This document shows positions 5,736-12,868 of a DNA stretch of 12,956 nucleotides, in pieces; position 1 is the first letter of the stretch; each line of letters begins with the position of its first letter. The stretch comes from Syntrophomonas sp. UBA1376 (GTDB taxonomy: Bacteria; Bacillota; Syntrophomonadia; Syntrophomonadales; Syntrophomonadaceae): assembly GCA_002305535.1 (NCBI GenBank), contig DBRE01000126.1, forward strand, positions 1 to 12,956, written 5' to 3'. The notes below the pieces were generated by a model, which worked only from the letters and a program-made list of their open reading frames with translations, searched no databases and was not told where the DNA came from. The translations under genes and the position numbers were made by a program.

Positions 5736-6659
5736 TTGATCATCGAGCTTAATAAACATGTTCAACTGATTCGCCCGGAAGGTAAGTCAGTTTTTCCATA
5801 TTGCAACTCAGTTTTTATTAAAGGAGATCCCTCCATATTGATTGATGCTGGGTCGGGTGGCAGAGCTTACCGTGACATAAGGGAATCGGTCGATATACTA
5901 TTATTGAGTCATAATCATTTTGACCATATTAATGGGGTAAGTTTTTTTCCTAATGCTCAAATATGGGCGTCTCGAGAAGAAGCACCTGGTTATGAGGATG
6001 CGGCTGTTTATGCCTCCTATAATGGGTATCAGCACTGGGAAAAATTAATGGGCCAACCACGTCACCGAAGATTTGGTCAGACTACGAAGATGCCTGAGGA
6101 TATACCTGTTTCACCTGGATTTATTCCGGTTCCATTAGGAGGATTGATCGATGACGGTCAAAGTTGGGATACAGGGCATGAACATATAATAGCGCTGCAC
6201 ACTCCGGGACATTCCCATGGACACTGCTCATTTTGGCTGGAAACCAGCAACATACTATTTTCTGGTGATATCGATCTGTCGCCCTATGGTCCCTGGTATG
6301 GGGGGAATTATTCGAGCTTCGATCAGTTTGAAAAATCGGTAAGGAGGCTTGAACTTATGGATCCAGCCGTTCTGACCACATCGCACCGGCGCCCGTTTGT
6401 CCGTGGAGAAGACAATATTGCCCAGTTGCTACGGGAATACATTGATATTGGTTTGCAAAAAGAGCATAATATTTTGCAGTATTTGAAAGTCCCCCGTGAC
6501 TTTCAGGATATAGCGGATCAGCCATTTGTAAGCACTTACCCCACTCGCACGGAATATACACAATTTTGGAGCCGCATGATGCTCTTAAAACACTTGCAGC
6601 GTTTAGAAAGACAGGGTTTGATAACTGAGTTCGACGATGGACAGTGGCGTCGGATATGA
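5736..6659 (+). CDS. Metallo-beta-lactamase-fold hydrolase with C-terminal helical (winged-helix-like) domain
   Basis: This is a probable dinuclear metal hydrolase; the substrate is not predictable. The MBL signature is complete: H59-N-H61-F-D63-H64, H159 in TPGHSHGH, D178 in SGDID, and H217 in TTSHRRP. The early DAG motif (37-39) closes the first strand pair. Residues 225-307 are mostly helical and end in KHLQRLERQGLITEF, like the C-terminal winged-helix element of LACTB2-type MBL proteins. The TTG start follows GAGGAAGTGGAG (5719-5730); a nearby GTG is out of frame and no in-frame ATG lies nearby. It forms an operon with the 124-aa gene, 15 bp apart. A perfect 6-bp inverted repeat CTGGCC/GGCCAG (5691-5712) just upstream may be an operator. 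Cytoplasmic, no signal peptide. Confidence 0.93.
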   Translation: MIIELNKHVQLIRPEGKSVFPYCNSVFIKGDPSILIDAGSGGRAYRDIRESVDILLLSHNHFDHINGVSFFPNAQIWASREEAPGYEDAAVYASYNGYQHWEKLMGQPRHRRFGQTTKMPEDIPVSPGFIPVPLGGLIDDGQSWDTGHEHIIALHTPGHSHGHCSFWLETSNILFSGDIDLSPYGPWYGGNYSSFDQFEKSVRRLELMDPAVLTTSHRRPFVRGEDNIAQLLREYIDIGLQKEHNILQYLKVPRDFQDIADQPFVSTYPTRTEYTQFWSRMMLLKHLQRLERQGLITEFDDGQWRRI

Positions 6660-6674
6660 AATGAGGTGTAGACC

Positions 6675-7049
6675 ATGCAGCGAAGGCCAATTATATATTT
6701 ACTAGCTATAGTGATCATCATCCTGGTGGTTATTAACCATAATGATCAGAAGCAGGAGGAATTGCTCCCGGTAATCAGCCGTGAGCAGATTTTTGAAGAT
6801 TTCAAAAACCAGACGGGAGAAGTCTGGTTGAACTTCCCGGCCAGTTTTACTGGAACTAGTGGAGAATTATTCTACTTAGGACAAGAATTGAACGGGAAAC
6901 CTGTGACCAAGGTATATCGAATTTATAGACCTGAATCAGGGGAATTATATTACGAGCTACATGATGAGTGGGATAATGTTAAATTGCCGGCAAACCAGTT
7001 TGAAACTTACTATTTAGTAGAAGGAGAATGGATCAAAACCAGAAAATGA
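6675..7049 (+). CDS. Membrane-anchored hypothetical protein, 124 aa
   Basis: No family recognised. Residues 6-20 (IIYLLAIVIIILVVI) form one N-terminal membrane anchor after a short basic start (QRRP), so the remaining 100 residues should lie outside the membrane. That part is rich in Tyr, Glu and short beta-like stretches (TKVYRIYRPESGELYYELHD, ending GEWIKTRK) and may be a small beta domain. GAGGTG precedes the ATG by 8 nt. It is the second gene of the operon with the MBL hydrolase (15-bp gap) and is closed by a terminator whose stem begins at the TGA stop. The pairing suggests a shared process but gives no function. Confidence 0.8.
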   Translation: MQRRPIIYLLAIVIIILVVINHNDQKQEELLPVISREQIFEDFKNQTGEVWLNFPASFTGTSGELFYLGQELNGKPVTKVYRIYRPESGELYYELHDEWDNVKLPANQFETYYLVEGEWIKTRK

Positions 7050-7078
7050 AATAGGCCTGTGGACGGACAGGCCTATTT
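7049..7078 (+). terminator. Bidirectional terminator between convergent genes
   Basis: Perfect 12-bp stem AAATAGGCCTGT (7049-7060) / ACAGGCCTATTT (7067-7078) with a 6-nt loop GGACGG. The T run on the + strand is short (within the stem end). On the minus strand the stem is followed by a T-rich tail (CATTTTCTGGTTTT), so it probably also ends the DUF2892-type gene. Confidence 0.85.
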
Positions 7079-7097
7079 CGGGGATTTGGAGTTACCT

Positions 7098-7331
7098 TTA
7101 CTTGAGAGCTGCATGATAACCTTTGCTATGAATAATATTGCTAGGATGTTCTTTTACGTAATCGATCAATTCTTGTAATGGTGAGTACCTTAATAGTGCT
7201 GTGGCCAGCTCTACTGTTCCCATAACTCCGCTCAAAGTAGCCAGGTTTCCAGTCAGTATTTCCGTGCCTGACAAGAAGAAGAAAGCAAATGCCAGTATAA
7301 ATCGTGCTATAACTCCATCTCTGCTTAACAT
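7098..7331 (-). CDS. DUF2892 (YgaP transmembrane domain-like) small membrane protein
   Basis: The 77-aa product resembles the DUF2892 family, typically a pair of short membrane helices in 60-80 residue proteins. The family pattern is visible: an N-terminal RDGVIARFILAF, a first hydrophobic stretch (about 7-21), a turn with Gly/Thr, a second hydrophobic stretch (about 29-45), then RYSPLQELI, where the family often has CPLY. The Cys is absent here, so rhodanese-linked redox chemistry is not supported. The frame is open from GTG 7343 and ATG 7337, but ATG 7331 is chosen because AAAGGTGG lies 8 nt before it. The C-terminal 30 residues are polar. The gene is single and shares a terminator with the convergent operon. 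Family assignment is from pattern memory, moderately secure. Confidence 0.8.
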   Translation of the reverse strand: MLSRDGVIARFILAFAFFFLSGTEILTGNLATLSGVMGTVELATALLRYSPLQELIDYVKEHPSNIIHSKGYHAALK

Positions 7332-7367
7332 ATACATCCCCACCTTTCCGTAAATAAGAGTTCATTA

Positions 7368-7390
7368 AGTGATACAGTTAGTGATTCAGT
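7368..7390. repeat. Tandem 11-bp direct repeat upstream of the DUF2892 gene
   Basis: AGTGATACAGT (7368-7378) and AGTGATTCAGT (7380-7390) match at 10 of 11 positions with a 12-bp period, slightly more than one helix turn. They start about 37 bp upstream of the minus-strand ATG, a position that fits a regulator binding as adjacent protomers. No regulator is known. Confidence 0.5.
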
Positions 7391-7395
7391 GTTCT

Positions 7396-7450
7396 TTGAC
7401 CGGAAGATTGTCTTTCCAGTCTAGTTAGTATTCTTCTTCCGGGGAGTCAA
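7396..7450. repeat. Bulged 12-bp inverted repeat in the divergent control region
   Basis: TTGACCGGAAGA (7396-7407) pairs with TCTTCCG (7435-7441) and, after a 4-nt bulge, GTCAA (7446-7450). The 27-nt loop contains TCTTTCC (7411-7417), which can pair instead with GGAAGA (7402-7407), so two mutually exclusive hairpins are possible. On the minus strand it would lie in the leader of the DUF2892 gene if transcription begins beyond 7450. No function is known. Confidence 0.35.
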
Positions 7451-7539
7451 TATGTGTGACAGTTACGCGTCATCTGATCGCGCGGAACATAATGGGTGGC
7501 CTCATCTCCTTTTGCTTTGTGTCACGCTCGCCTTCTTAA

Positions 7540-7569
7540 TTGTGATTGTAATCCCATTCACAATACAAT
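7540..7569 (+). promoter_or_regulatory. Probable rmuC promoter overlapping a palindromic operator
   Basis: TTGTGA (7540-7545) and TACAAT (7564-7569) are separated by 18 bp. A perfect inverted repeat ATTGTGA (7539-7545) / TCACAAT (7558-7564) covers the -35 and touches the -10, so a bound protein would exclude RNA polymerase. A start near 7576 would leave a leader of about 240 nt before rmuC. Confidence 0.4.
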
Positions 7570-7594
7570 TCAAGACAATATGGCAATGAATTCC

Positions 7595-7641
7595 TTTATG
7601 GAGCCAATAAAATCAAATTATAATCCCTTAACAATGGGATT
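7595..7641 (+). promoter_or_regulatory. Second possible rmuC promoter with inverted repeat
   Basis: A perfect TATAAT (7619-7624) follows a weak TTTATG (7595-7600) by 18 bp. An inverted repeat AATCCC (7622-7627) / GGGATT (7636-7641) starts inside the -10 and spans the predicted start. From here to the rmuC ribosome-binding site (7642-7800) I see no gene or further clear element. Confidence 0.3.
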
Positions 7642-7816
7642 CAGACAGTTAGAGGTGGGCAAAAGCTTAAAGAGTCCAAAAATTGCGTTAGTTCATGCAT
7701 TTTAGTTAAACTTTCTCACTTGTTGGGAGATCTTCCCCTTAGGTGAAGGACAATCGGGTCCATAGCGAGAATTTACTGAGCAGGAGACTAATGAAATACC
7801 TGGGAGGTTTCTATAG

Positions 7817-9355
7817 ATGGAATCGATAGCAATATATGCGGTTGCAACCGTACTCATAATTGTCCTTTTGGTTGTTGTAGCCGTTAAAGGGCGGCTGGAT
7901 AAAGCCCAATGGCTAGCTGAAAAAGCTATCCTGGAGGATCGGTTACAGAATAAAGAAGCAGATCTGGAGGAAGAAAAGCAGCTTAACGCTCAAAACCTAC
8001 AGGAGATCACCCAGCTGCGCGGCCAGTTGGAACAGGAACAGCAACGGCGAGCTATTGCCGAAGAAAGGAACCAACAGATCCCCGTTTTGCAGGCAGAACT
8101 CAGCCGTTCCATCGAAAATGGTTACAAATTGACGGAGCATAATACTACTTTGCAAACTCAAATTGCCGAGCTGGAAACCCGCCTGGCAGCAGAACAAAAG
8201 TCTATGCAAGAAAAAATGGTGTTATTGAATGATGCTCAAGTCCAACTGTCAGATGTTTTTAAGGCTTTGTCAGCAGAAGCCTTGCAGCACAACAATCGAT
8301 CGTTTTTGGATTTGGCTCGCACTACTCTGGAAAAATATCAACAAAGTGCCCAGGGAGATCTGGAAATGCGGCAGAAGGCCATAGCTCAGCTGGTAGAACC
8401 TTTACGCCAGTCACTGCAAAAGGTAGATGAACAGATCAAGTCTATAGAAAAAGACCGAAATACAGCTTATGGAGGCCTCACTGAGCAGCTAAAAACACTG
8501 GCCTCGACTCAGAATCAGCTGCAGTCAGAGACTTCCAACCTGGTGAAGGCATTACGTGCTCCCAATGTCAGAGGACGCTGGGGAGAGATCCAACTGAAAC
8601 GAGTAGTAGAAATAGCAGGAATGTTAGAACACTGCGATTTTACCGAGCAGGAGTCTGTTACTACTGAGGAAGGGCGCCTGCGTCCTGATATGATCATACA
8701 CTTGCCCAATGAAAAGCTGGTAGTGGTGGATTCTAAAACACCCTTACAAGCTTATTTGGAAGCCTTGGAAACTGAAGATGAAGAGCAGCGTAAGGCCCAT
8801 TTGGTAAATCATGCCCGGCAGATACGTACTCATATCACGCAATTAGCCAGCAAGAACTACTGGAGCCAATTCAAGCGGGCACCTGAATTTGCAGTGTTAT
8901 TTATTCCCGGGGAAGCTTTTTTCAGTGCTGCTCTGGAGCAGGATCCTTCGCTAATCGAATATGGCGCTGAACAGCGGGTAATTCTGGCTACGCCTACCAC
9001 TTTGATTGCGCTCTTGCGGACAGTAGCCTATGGTTGGAGGGAGGAAGTGATAGCTGAAAATGCCGAGATGATAAGCGAACTGGGTAAGACTCTCTACGAT
9101 CGTTTACGGGTTATGAGCGATCACTTTCAGGAGATGCGCAAAAGTCTGGAAAAAGCCATTGAATCATATAATAGAGCGGTGGGCTCTTATGAAGGCCGCG
9201 TTTTGGTAGCAGCACGCCGCTTTAAGGAATTAGGCGCCGCGGGTAGTGCTGATATAGACATCCTGGCGGAAGTCGAAAAAGTTCCGCGCGGCTTAACCTC
9301 CAGCGTGGAACTGCTCGAAACGGCGGCCGCGCAAGATGAAATAGAAAACAGTTGA
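7817..9355 (+). CDS. rmuC: DNA recombination protein RmuC homologue
   Basis: RmuC-family proteins carry a PD-(D/E)XK nuclease-like fold and limit inversions and other rearrangements at short inverted repeats; the biochemical activity is poorly defined. The 512-aa product has one N-terminal membrane helix (about 4-23), a long Gln/Glu-rich coiled coil (30-245), then the conserved domain. This includes the NVRGRWGEIQL motif (250-260) and the nuclease-like core D291 (RPDMIIHLP) with D305-S-K307 (VVVDSK). The sequence FIPGEAFFSAALEQDP and ILATPTTLIALLRTVAYGWREE follow, as is typical. The ATG is preceded by GGGAGG 9-10 nt upstream. The leader is long and repeat-rich (7344-7816). The stop codon overlaps the -35 of a new promoter for the next small gene. 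Family assignment is secure. Confidence 0.95.
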   Translation: MESIAIYAVATVLIIVLLVVVAVKGRLDKAQWLAEKAILEDRLQNKEADLEEEKQLNAQNLQEITQLRGQLEQEQQRRAIAEERNQQIPVLQAELSRSIENGYKLTEHNTTLQTQIAELETRLAAEQKSMQEKMVLLNDAQVQLSDVFKALSAEALQHNNRSFLDLARTTLEKYQQSAQGDLEMRQKAIAQLVEPLRQSLQKVDEQIKSIEKDRNTAYGGLTEQLKTLASTQNQLQSETSNLVKALRAPNVRGRWGEIQLKRVVEIAGMLEHCDFTEQESVTTEEGRLRPDMIIHLPNEKLVVVDSKTPLQAYLEALETEDEEQRKAHLVNHARQIRTHITQLASKNYWSQFKRAPEFAVLFIPGEAFFSAALEQDPSLIEYGAEQRVILATPTTLIALLRTVAYGWREEVIAENAEMISELGKTLYDRLRVMSDHFQEMRKSLEKAIESYNRAVGSYEGRVLVAARRFKELGAAGSADIDILAEVEKVPRGLTSSVELLETAAAQDEIENS

Positions 9356-9380
9356 CAAATAGTCAGAAAATAAAGATAAT
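9352..9380 (+). promoter_or_regulatory. Near-consensus sigma-A-type promoter overlapping the rmuC stop
   Basis: A perfect TTGACA (9352-9357) and GATAAT (9375-9380, five of six) are separated by exactly 17 bp. The TGA of rmuC (9353-9355) lies inside the -35. Predicted start is near 9387. It drives a transcript of about 210 nt ending at the 9553-9600 terminator. Confidence 0.7.
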
Positions 9381-9470
9381 TAACTTTAAGGCTAAAAAGG
9401 TGCCTCTGATTTTATATTACCTGGAGTCTGTTTAAGGGGCAGTTGATGTAGGGAAGGAGGGATATAGCAA

Positions 9471-9554
9471 GTGGATAAAAGTCTGATCGACGAGATCCTG
9501 CGGGATATCGGCCTGGAACATGTGGATGATTACCAGGAACGTGAGCAAGAATAA
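9471..9554 (+). CDS. Small protein gene, 27 aa, standalone transcription unit
   Basis: The 27-codon frame starts at GTG 9471 after GGGAAGGAGGG (9451-9461), with 9 nt between the SD and the start, and ends TAA at 9552-9554. The product, MDKSLIDEILRDIGLEHV followed by DDYQEREQE, is acidic and could form an amphipathic helix over residues 3-15. It is not membrane-like. It has its own strong promoter and a 17-bp terminator stem that begins in the stop codon, so the transcript is a compact ~210-nt unit. No family recognised. The transcript could instead act mainly as an RNA. The 85-nt leader (9387-9470) contains only a weak AGGC/GCCT hairpin. Confidence 0.6.
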   Translation: MDKSLIDEILRDIGLEHVDDYQEREQE

Positions 9555-9600
9555 AGGAAGCCATTTAAGCCAGACCTTAAATGGCTTCCTTTGTTTTCTG
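9553..9600 (+). terminator. Strong bidirectional terminator
   Basis: Perfect 17-bp stem 9553-9569 / 9576-9592 (core AAGGAAGCCATTTAAG) with 6-nt loop CCAGAC. On the + strand it is followed by GTTTTC, and on the minus strand by a T-rich tail (TTTATTC). It ends both the 27-aa gene and the convergent polysaccharide deacetylase gene. Confidence 0.92.
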
Positions 9601-9606
9601 TCAAGA

Positions 9607-10338
9607 TTAGTTTTCCTTTTCCCCCATTTTCAGCAACTCGGAAACCGTAACAATTTCATAACCCTGCTTGTGCAGGTTATCTATGACCCGTGGCAGGGCA
9701 TCAGTAGTCTGTTTGCAGCTGTCACTGGCATGCATGAGTATGATAGCGCCCGGGTGCACACGTTTGCTTACTCGCTCTACAATAGTGTCCACTCCAGGAT
9801 TCATCCAATCCAAGGAATCCACACTCCATTGAATAGCTTCATAATTACTTTCATGGATAGCTTCAATGACCTGATCACTGTAGTCCCCATTGGGAGTACG
9901 AATCAGGCTAGGTTCAACACCGGCTACTTCTTTAATATTCTGGTGAGCTTTATTTATCTCATCTTTTATTTCTGTTTTGCTAAGATTGCTTAAATTGATG
10001 TGACGATAGCCGTGGCTACCTATTTCATGTCCGTCTTCTTTGATACGCTTGACCACATCAGGGTTTTGTTTGACCCATGGACCTGACAAAAAGATGGTGG
10101 CTTTGATCTTATTTTCCTTGAGTATCTCTATGACTGGCATGGGTGTTTGATTGCCCCAACTTATGTCAAAGGTCAGGGCTACCACCTTGCGGTCAGTTTT
10201 GACCTGGTAAACTGGTTTTAAGCGATGATAAGCCTGCACATACATGACACTGCTGGCAAGGATCACTAGCGCCAGGATGCCGATCAGAGTAACTTTTGCC
10301 CGGGGCTGCATTTCATAGAAACCAAAGATTCTGGGCAT
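9607..10338 (-). CDS. PdaB-like polysaccharide deacetylase (CE4 / NodB fold)
   Basis: CE4 enzymes remove N-acetyl groups from peptidoglycan or other polysaccharides. The 243-aa product has an N-terminal membrane anchor (about 15-36) and an extracytoplasmic NodB domain. Motifs seen: TFDISWG (56-62) in place of TFDDGP, H109 and H113 in SHGYRH, R147-TPNGDY (motif 3), WSVDSLDW (171-178), and ILMH203 (motif 5). The second Asp of motif 1, normally a metal ligand, is Ile59. As I recall, PdaB-type sporulation proteins share this TFDISWG form, so the enzyme may be atypical or inactive as a canonical deacetylase. The ATG follows GAGGGGGG by about 8 nt. A sporulation-sigma-like promoter (10371-10398) fits a role in spore formation. 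Single gene, convergent with the 27-aa gene. Confidence 0.92.
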   Translation of the reverse strand: MPRIFGFYEMQPRAKVTLIGILALVILASSVMYVQAYHRLKPVYQVKTDRKVVALTFDISWGNQTPMPVIEILKENKIKATIFLSGPWVKQNPDVVKRIKEDGHEIGSHGYRHINLSNLSKTEIKDEINKAHQNIKEVAGVEPSLIRTPNGDYSDQVIEAIHESNYEAIQWSVDSLDWMNPGVDTIVERVSKRVHPGAIILMHASDSCKQTTDALPRVIDNLHKQGYEIVTVSELLKMGEKEN

Positions 10339-10370
10339 GAAGCTGTCCCCCCTCGTCGGGTTTTCTACAT

Positions 10371-10398
10371 TAATATGGTAACTGCGATCCCTTTATGC
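10371..10398 (-). promoter_or_regulatory. Sporulation sigma (SigG/SigF-like) promoter candidate for the deacetylase
   Basis: On the minus strand GCATA (10398-10394) and CATATTA (10377-10371) are separated by 16 bp. These match the Bacillus SigG words gHATR and CATWHTA, though the spacing is one or two bases shorter than I recall for that consensus. The start would fall near 10364, about 26 nt before the ATG and just ahead of the ribosome-binding site. SigA-type elements are not evident here. Confidence 0.35.
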
Positions 10399-10460
10399 CA
10401 TTTGGGCTAAGTGATTAAAAAGGCAGGCTGAAGAGGGGCTAACAGGCTAACGCCCGTGAC

Positions 10461-10495
10461 AAAGAAAAAATAGGGGGCTTACATTTGCCCCCTAT
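10461..10495 (-). terminator. Rho-independent terminator of the chemoreceptor gene
   Basis: A perfect 9-bp stem, ATAGGGGGC (minus strand 10495-10487, with loop AAATGTAA) and GCCCCCTAT (10478-10470), is followed on the minus strand by TTTTTTCTTT (10470-10461). It lies 30 bp after the chemoreceptor stop and separates it from the deacetylase promoter. Confidence 0.93.
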
Positions 10496-10524
10496 GATTC
10501 TTTTGCTGTCATGTAGTGAGAATC

Positions 10525-12858
10525 CTAGTTAATGTTATGTTGTTGGGTATATTCAATCAATTGGTCAATAGCAGCCACTATCTCTTGGGACTTTTCATGC
10601 ATTTTAGCAATGATTTGTGATGCTTCCATTTGCCGTTCTTGATTATTAAGGATTACTGCCTCCCGGGCTAAACGATGAATCTCCTCATGGGGTTGGGCGG
10701 CTACTTTTTCGAATAATTGCTTGGTATTTACATCGGTTACCTGGGCGAGCCACTTTCCAAGCCGACAGTGAAGGTGGTCAACAACCTGATCAGGATCAAA
10801 ATAAAGCTTTTGGTCTACAATAAACTCATACTTGCGTACAAAGCTGAGATGATCAGCTTTAACCTGGTTGAGAATAACTTCATCTGGTAAGCGATACTGT
10901 TGAAGTATAGCCCGCAGAGAATCGGATATCCCATTTGTTTCCGAAGCAATACGAGTTAATTCGGTGAAACCACTGACCTGTTCATGGATCTGGCTAATGG
11001 CTTTCCCCAGAGTCAGCAACACATTACTCGATACATCAGTGACCGAAGTTACCACTGCAGAAATTTCCTGCGAAGATGCACTTTGTTCCTCCATTGCAGC
11101 GGATATATCATAAACTGATCTCTCCACGTTAACAACATGTTCAACAATCTCTTCAAGCTTTTGCACAACTCCGGTAGTTATTTGATTTCCATCATCAATA
11201 ATTACGGCCATCGATTCTATTTGAGCGACAAAGCCAGTAATGTGACTTTGCACATTGCTGATCAGCTCACTTATCTGCCGGGCATATTGAGCTGTCTCTT
11301 CGGCTAGCTTGCGTACCTCTTCGGCAACCACGGAAAAACCACGACCATGTTCACCGGCGCGAGCTGACTCGATAGCCGCATTTAAGGCCAGCAGGTTAGT
11401 TTGATCAGACACCGCCATGATGGTATCGGATATAGCGCCAATATCCCGGGAAATGCTTTCCAGCTCACGGGCACTTTCTATTGTACCAAGGCTGCTAGTT
11501 TTAAGCTTTTCAATGGACACTACTACTTGACTAAGATTCTCTTGGCCGCTACGGGCTACTTCCGTTAAAGTGATGTATGATTCCTGCATGTTCTGGGTTT
11601 GTTCGGCTACCATCTGCGAAGCAGCAGCGATCTCACCTACACCCGTGTCTGCTTGTTGCAGGTTTTTTCCCACTTCATCCATGCGTTCACCGATCTCCCG
11701 CAGCTCATCAATAGACTGGTTGAGTTTGGCAACTGATGAATTGGTCACATCCTCCATAAGGGTGGCATTACTGCTGAGATTAGAGGTGCTTGTGAATAAT
11801 TCTCTGAAGACCCCCTTGATCTTATCCAGTAATTGAGCAAAGTCACTGATTACTTCACTAATCTCATCTTGACGGGAGGCCAGAGTTACCGTGGTGGTAA
11901 GATCGCCATTGCTGACCGTGTACATAGTCTCTTGTAAAGGTTTTAGGTTCCGCAGGGATCTATTTAGCAGAACATAGATTGAACCGCATAGGATCAATAA
12001 TGCTAAAACCATCGTAATTAATGTCCGAGATTGCGCCGAATGTTCTGCCTGCAAAATCGCACTACGTGGTAATTCGCCCTGAACATAGGCAATGATTTGA
12101 TTGTCTGCATCCTTGATGGGGAGTAAGGCCAGCAGGTAGTTTTTGTCGGAACTGGTTCGGTAGAACCCTTGCTCGTTGCGGAGCTTATCCAAATCTGACG
12201 AGGTCAAGCTAGTGTTAGCATCGTCACCCCACAGTTTTTGGGATTCGACTCCATTCAGACTATACAAAGAGTAGCTTCCTTCAGTTTGATTGCCTAATGC
12301 TCTCTCCACCACTTTATCAAGGGAAAGGCCCACTTCACATGCGCCTAGGAAACGCTCCCCATCAAACAAAGGCATGATACATCTCAGACCAAATCCGGCC
12401 ACGCCCGATTCAACAACAGTCAAAGGTTTTTGAGTCTCAATAACCTGGGACAGTCCTTTGCGAAAACTGAGGTCGTCACCGTATTTATCTGGTTGGTGAG
12501 CCCGGTAAAAGGAATGGAGGTCAGGGGAAATGAATTGTAATTGGGCGATATCATATTCATCTACCCAGCTCTCGAATAGAGGTGCCAACAAGGTTCCTAG
12601 CCGTTCCCGATCACCATCAGCAAAAGCCTCTATCATTTCGGAATTATGTTCCAGAGCTTGTACCAGAGCTTCAGATTGTCCGTAAGCTAAATCCAGGGCT
12701 AATTCCGTTTGCTGCAGAATCCCACTAGCGTATTGCTGCTCAAACTTCTGGCCAAGTTCCTTTTGTACGGACATATTAGTCCAATAAAAAATCGCAAAAA
12801 TAAAAATAATAATAATCACTAAAGAAAAAACAATTCTAGTAACGAGACGATTGTTCAA
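10525..12858 (-). CDS. Methyl-accepting chemotaxis protein with dCache-like sensor and C-terminal CZB zinc-binding domain
   Basis: This transmembrane chemoreceptor would signal through CheW/CheA. The 777-aa order is: TM1 (about 8-26), an extracytoplasmic sensor (30-275) resembling dCache_3 (LQFISPDLHSFYRAHQPDKYGDDLSF, ESGVAGFGLR, PLFDGERFLG), TM2 (about 279-298), HAMP (299-350), and the cytoplasmic coiled coil with the conserved hairpin tip QTNLLALNAAIESARAGE (486-503) and GRGFSVVAEEVRKLAEET (505-522). A C-terminal CZB domain (665-770) follows, with H670, H697-C698-RLG-K-W703, H724 and H728. CZB domains bind zinc through three His and one Cys and have been linked to zinc or hypochlorite sensing. 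The TTG start follows GGGAGG by 10 nt. No CheR-tethering pentapeptide is seen at the C-terminus. The ligand is unknown. Confidence 0.97.
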   Translation of the reverse strand: MNNRLVTRIVFSLVIIIIFIFAIFYWTNMSVQKELGQKFEQQYASGILQQTELALDLAYGQSEALVQALEHNSEMIEAFADGDRERLGTLLAPLFESWVDEYDIAQLQFISPDLHSFYRAHQPDKYGDDLSFRKGLSQVIETQKPLTVVESGVAGFGLRCIMPLFDGERFLGACEVGLSLDKVVERALGNQTEGSYSLYSLNGVESQKLWGDDANTSLTSSDLDKLRNEQGFYRTSSDKNYLLALLPIKDADNQIIAYVQGELPRSAILQAEHSAQSRTLITMVLALLILCGSIYVLLNRSLRNLKPLQETMYTVSNGDLTTTVTLASRQDEISEVISDFAQLLDKIKGVFRELFTSTSNLSSNATLMEDVTNSSVAKLNQSIDELREIGERMDEVGKNLQQADTGVGEIAAASQMVAEQTQNMQESYITLTEVARSGQENLSQVVVSIEKLKTSSLGTIESARELESISRDIGAISDTIMAVSDQTNLLALNAAIESARAGEHGRGFSVVAEEVRKLAEETAQYARQISELISNVQSHITGFVAQIESMAVIIDDGNQITTGVVQKLEEIVEHVVNVERSVYDISAAMEEQSASSQEISAVVTSVTDVSSNVLLTLGKAISQIHEQVSGFTELTRIASETNGISDSLRAILQQYRLPDEVILNQVKADHLSFVRKYEFIVDQKLYFDPDQVVDHLHCRLGKWLAQVTDVNTKQLFEKVAAQPHEEIHRLAREAVILNNQERQMEASQIIAKMHEKSQEIVAAIDQLIEYTQQHNIN

Positions 12859-12868
12859 TAGTTGCCAT
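12836..12868 (-). promoter_or_regulatory. Overlapping 10-codon mini-ORF at the chemoreceptor start
   Basis: An ATG at 12868, 7 nt after GAGGT (12880-12876), opens MATIEQSSRY and stops at TAG (12838-12836), in a +1 frame across the chemoreceptor TTG start (12858). The chemoreceptor uses GGGAGG (12874-12869), directly adjoining this ATG. Ribosomes choosing the ATG would block or feed the TTG start. It may be coincidental. The remaining upstream 76 bp hold an ACAG/CTGT inverted repeat near 12903-12913 and no convincing promoter. Confidence 0.3.

Noticed and set aside
7496..7705. 69-codon + strand frame in the rmuC upstream region
   Set aside because: No ribosome-binding site. It crosses both predicted promoters and inverted repeats, and its composition looks non-coding.
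9520..9993. 157-codon + strand frame
   Set aside because: It runs through the strong terminator and antisense to the deacetylase, whose motifs establish the coding strand.
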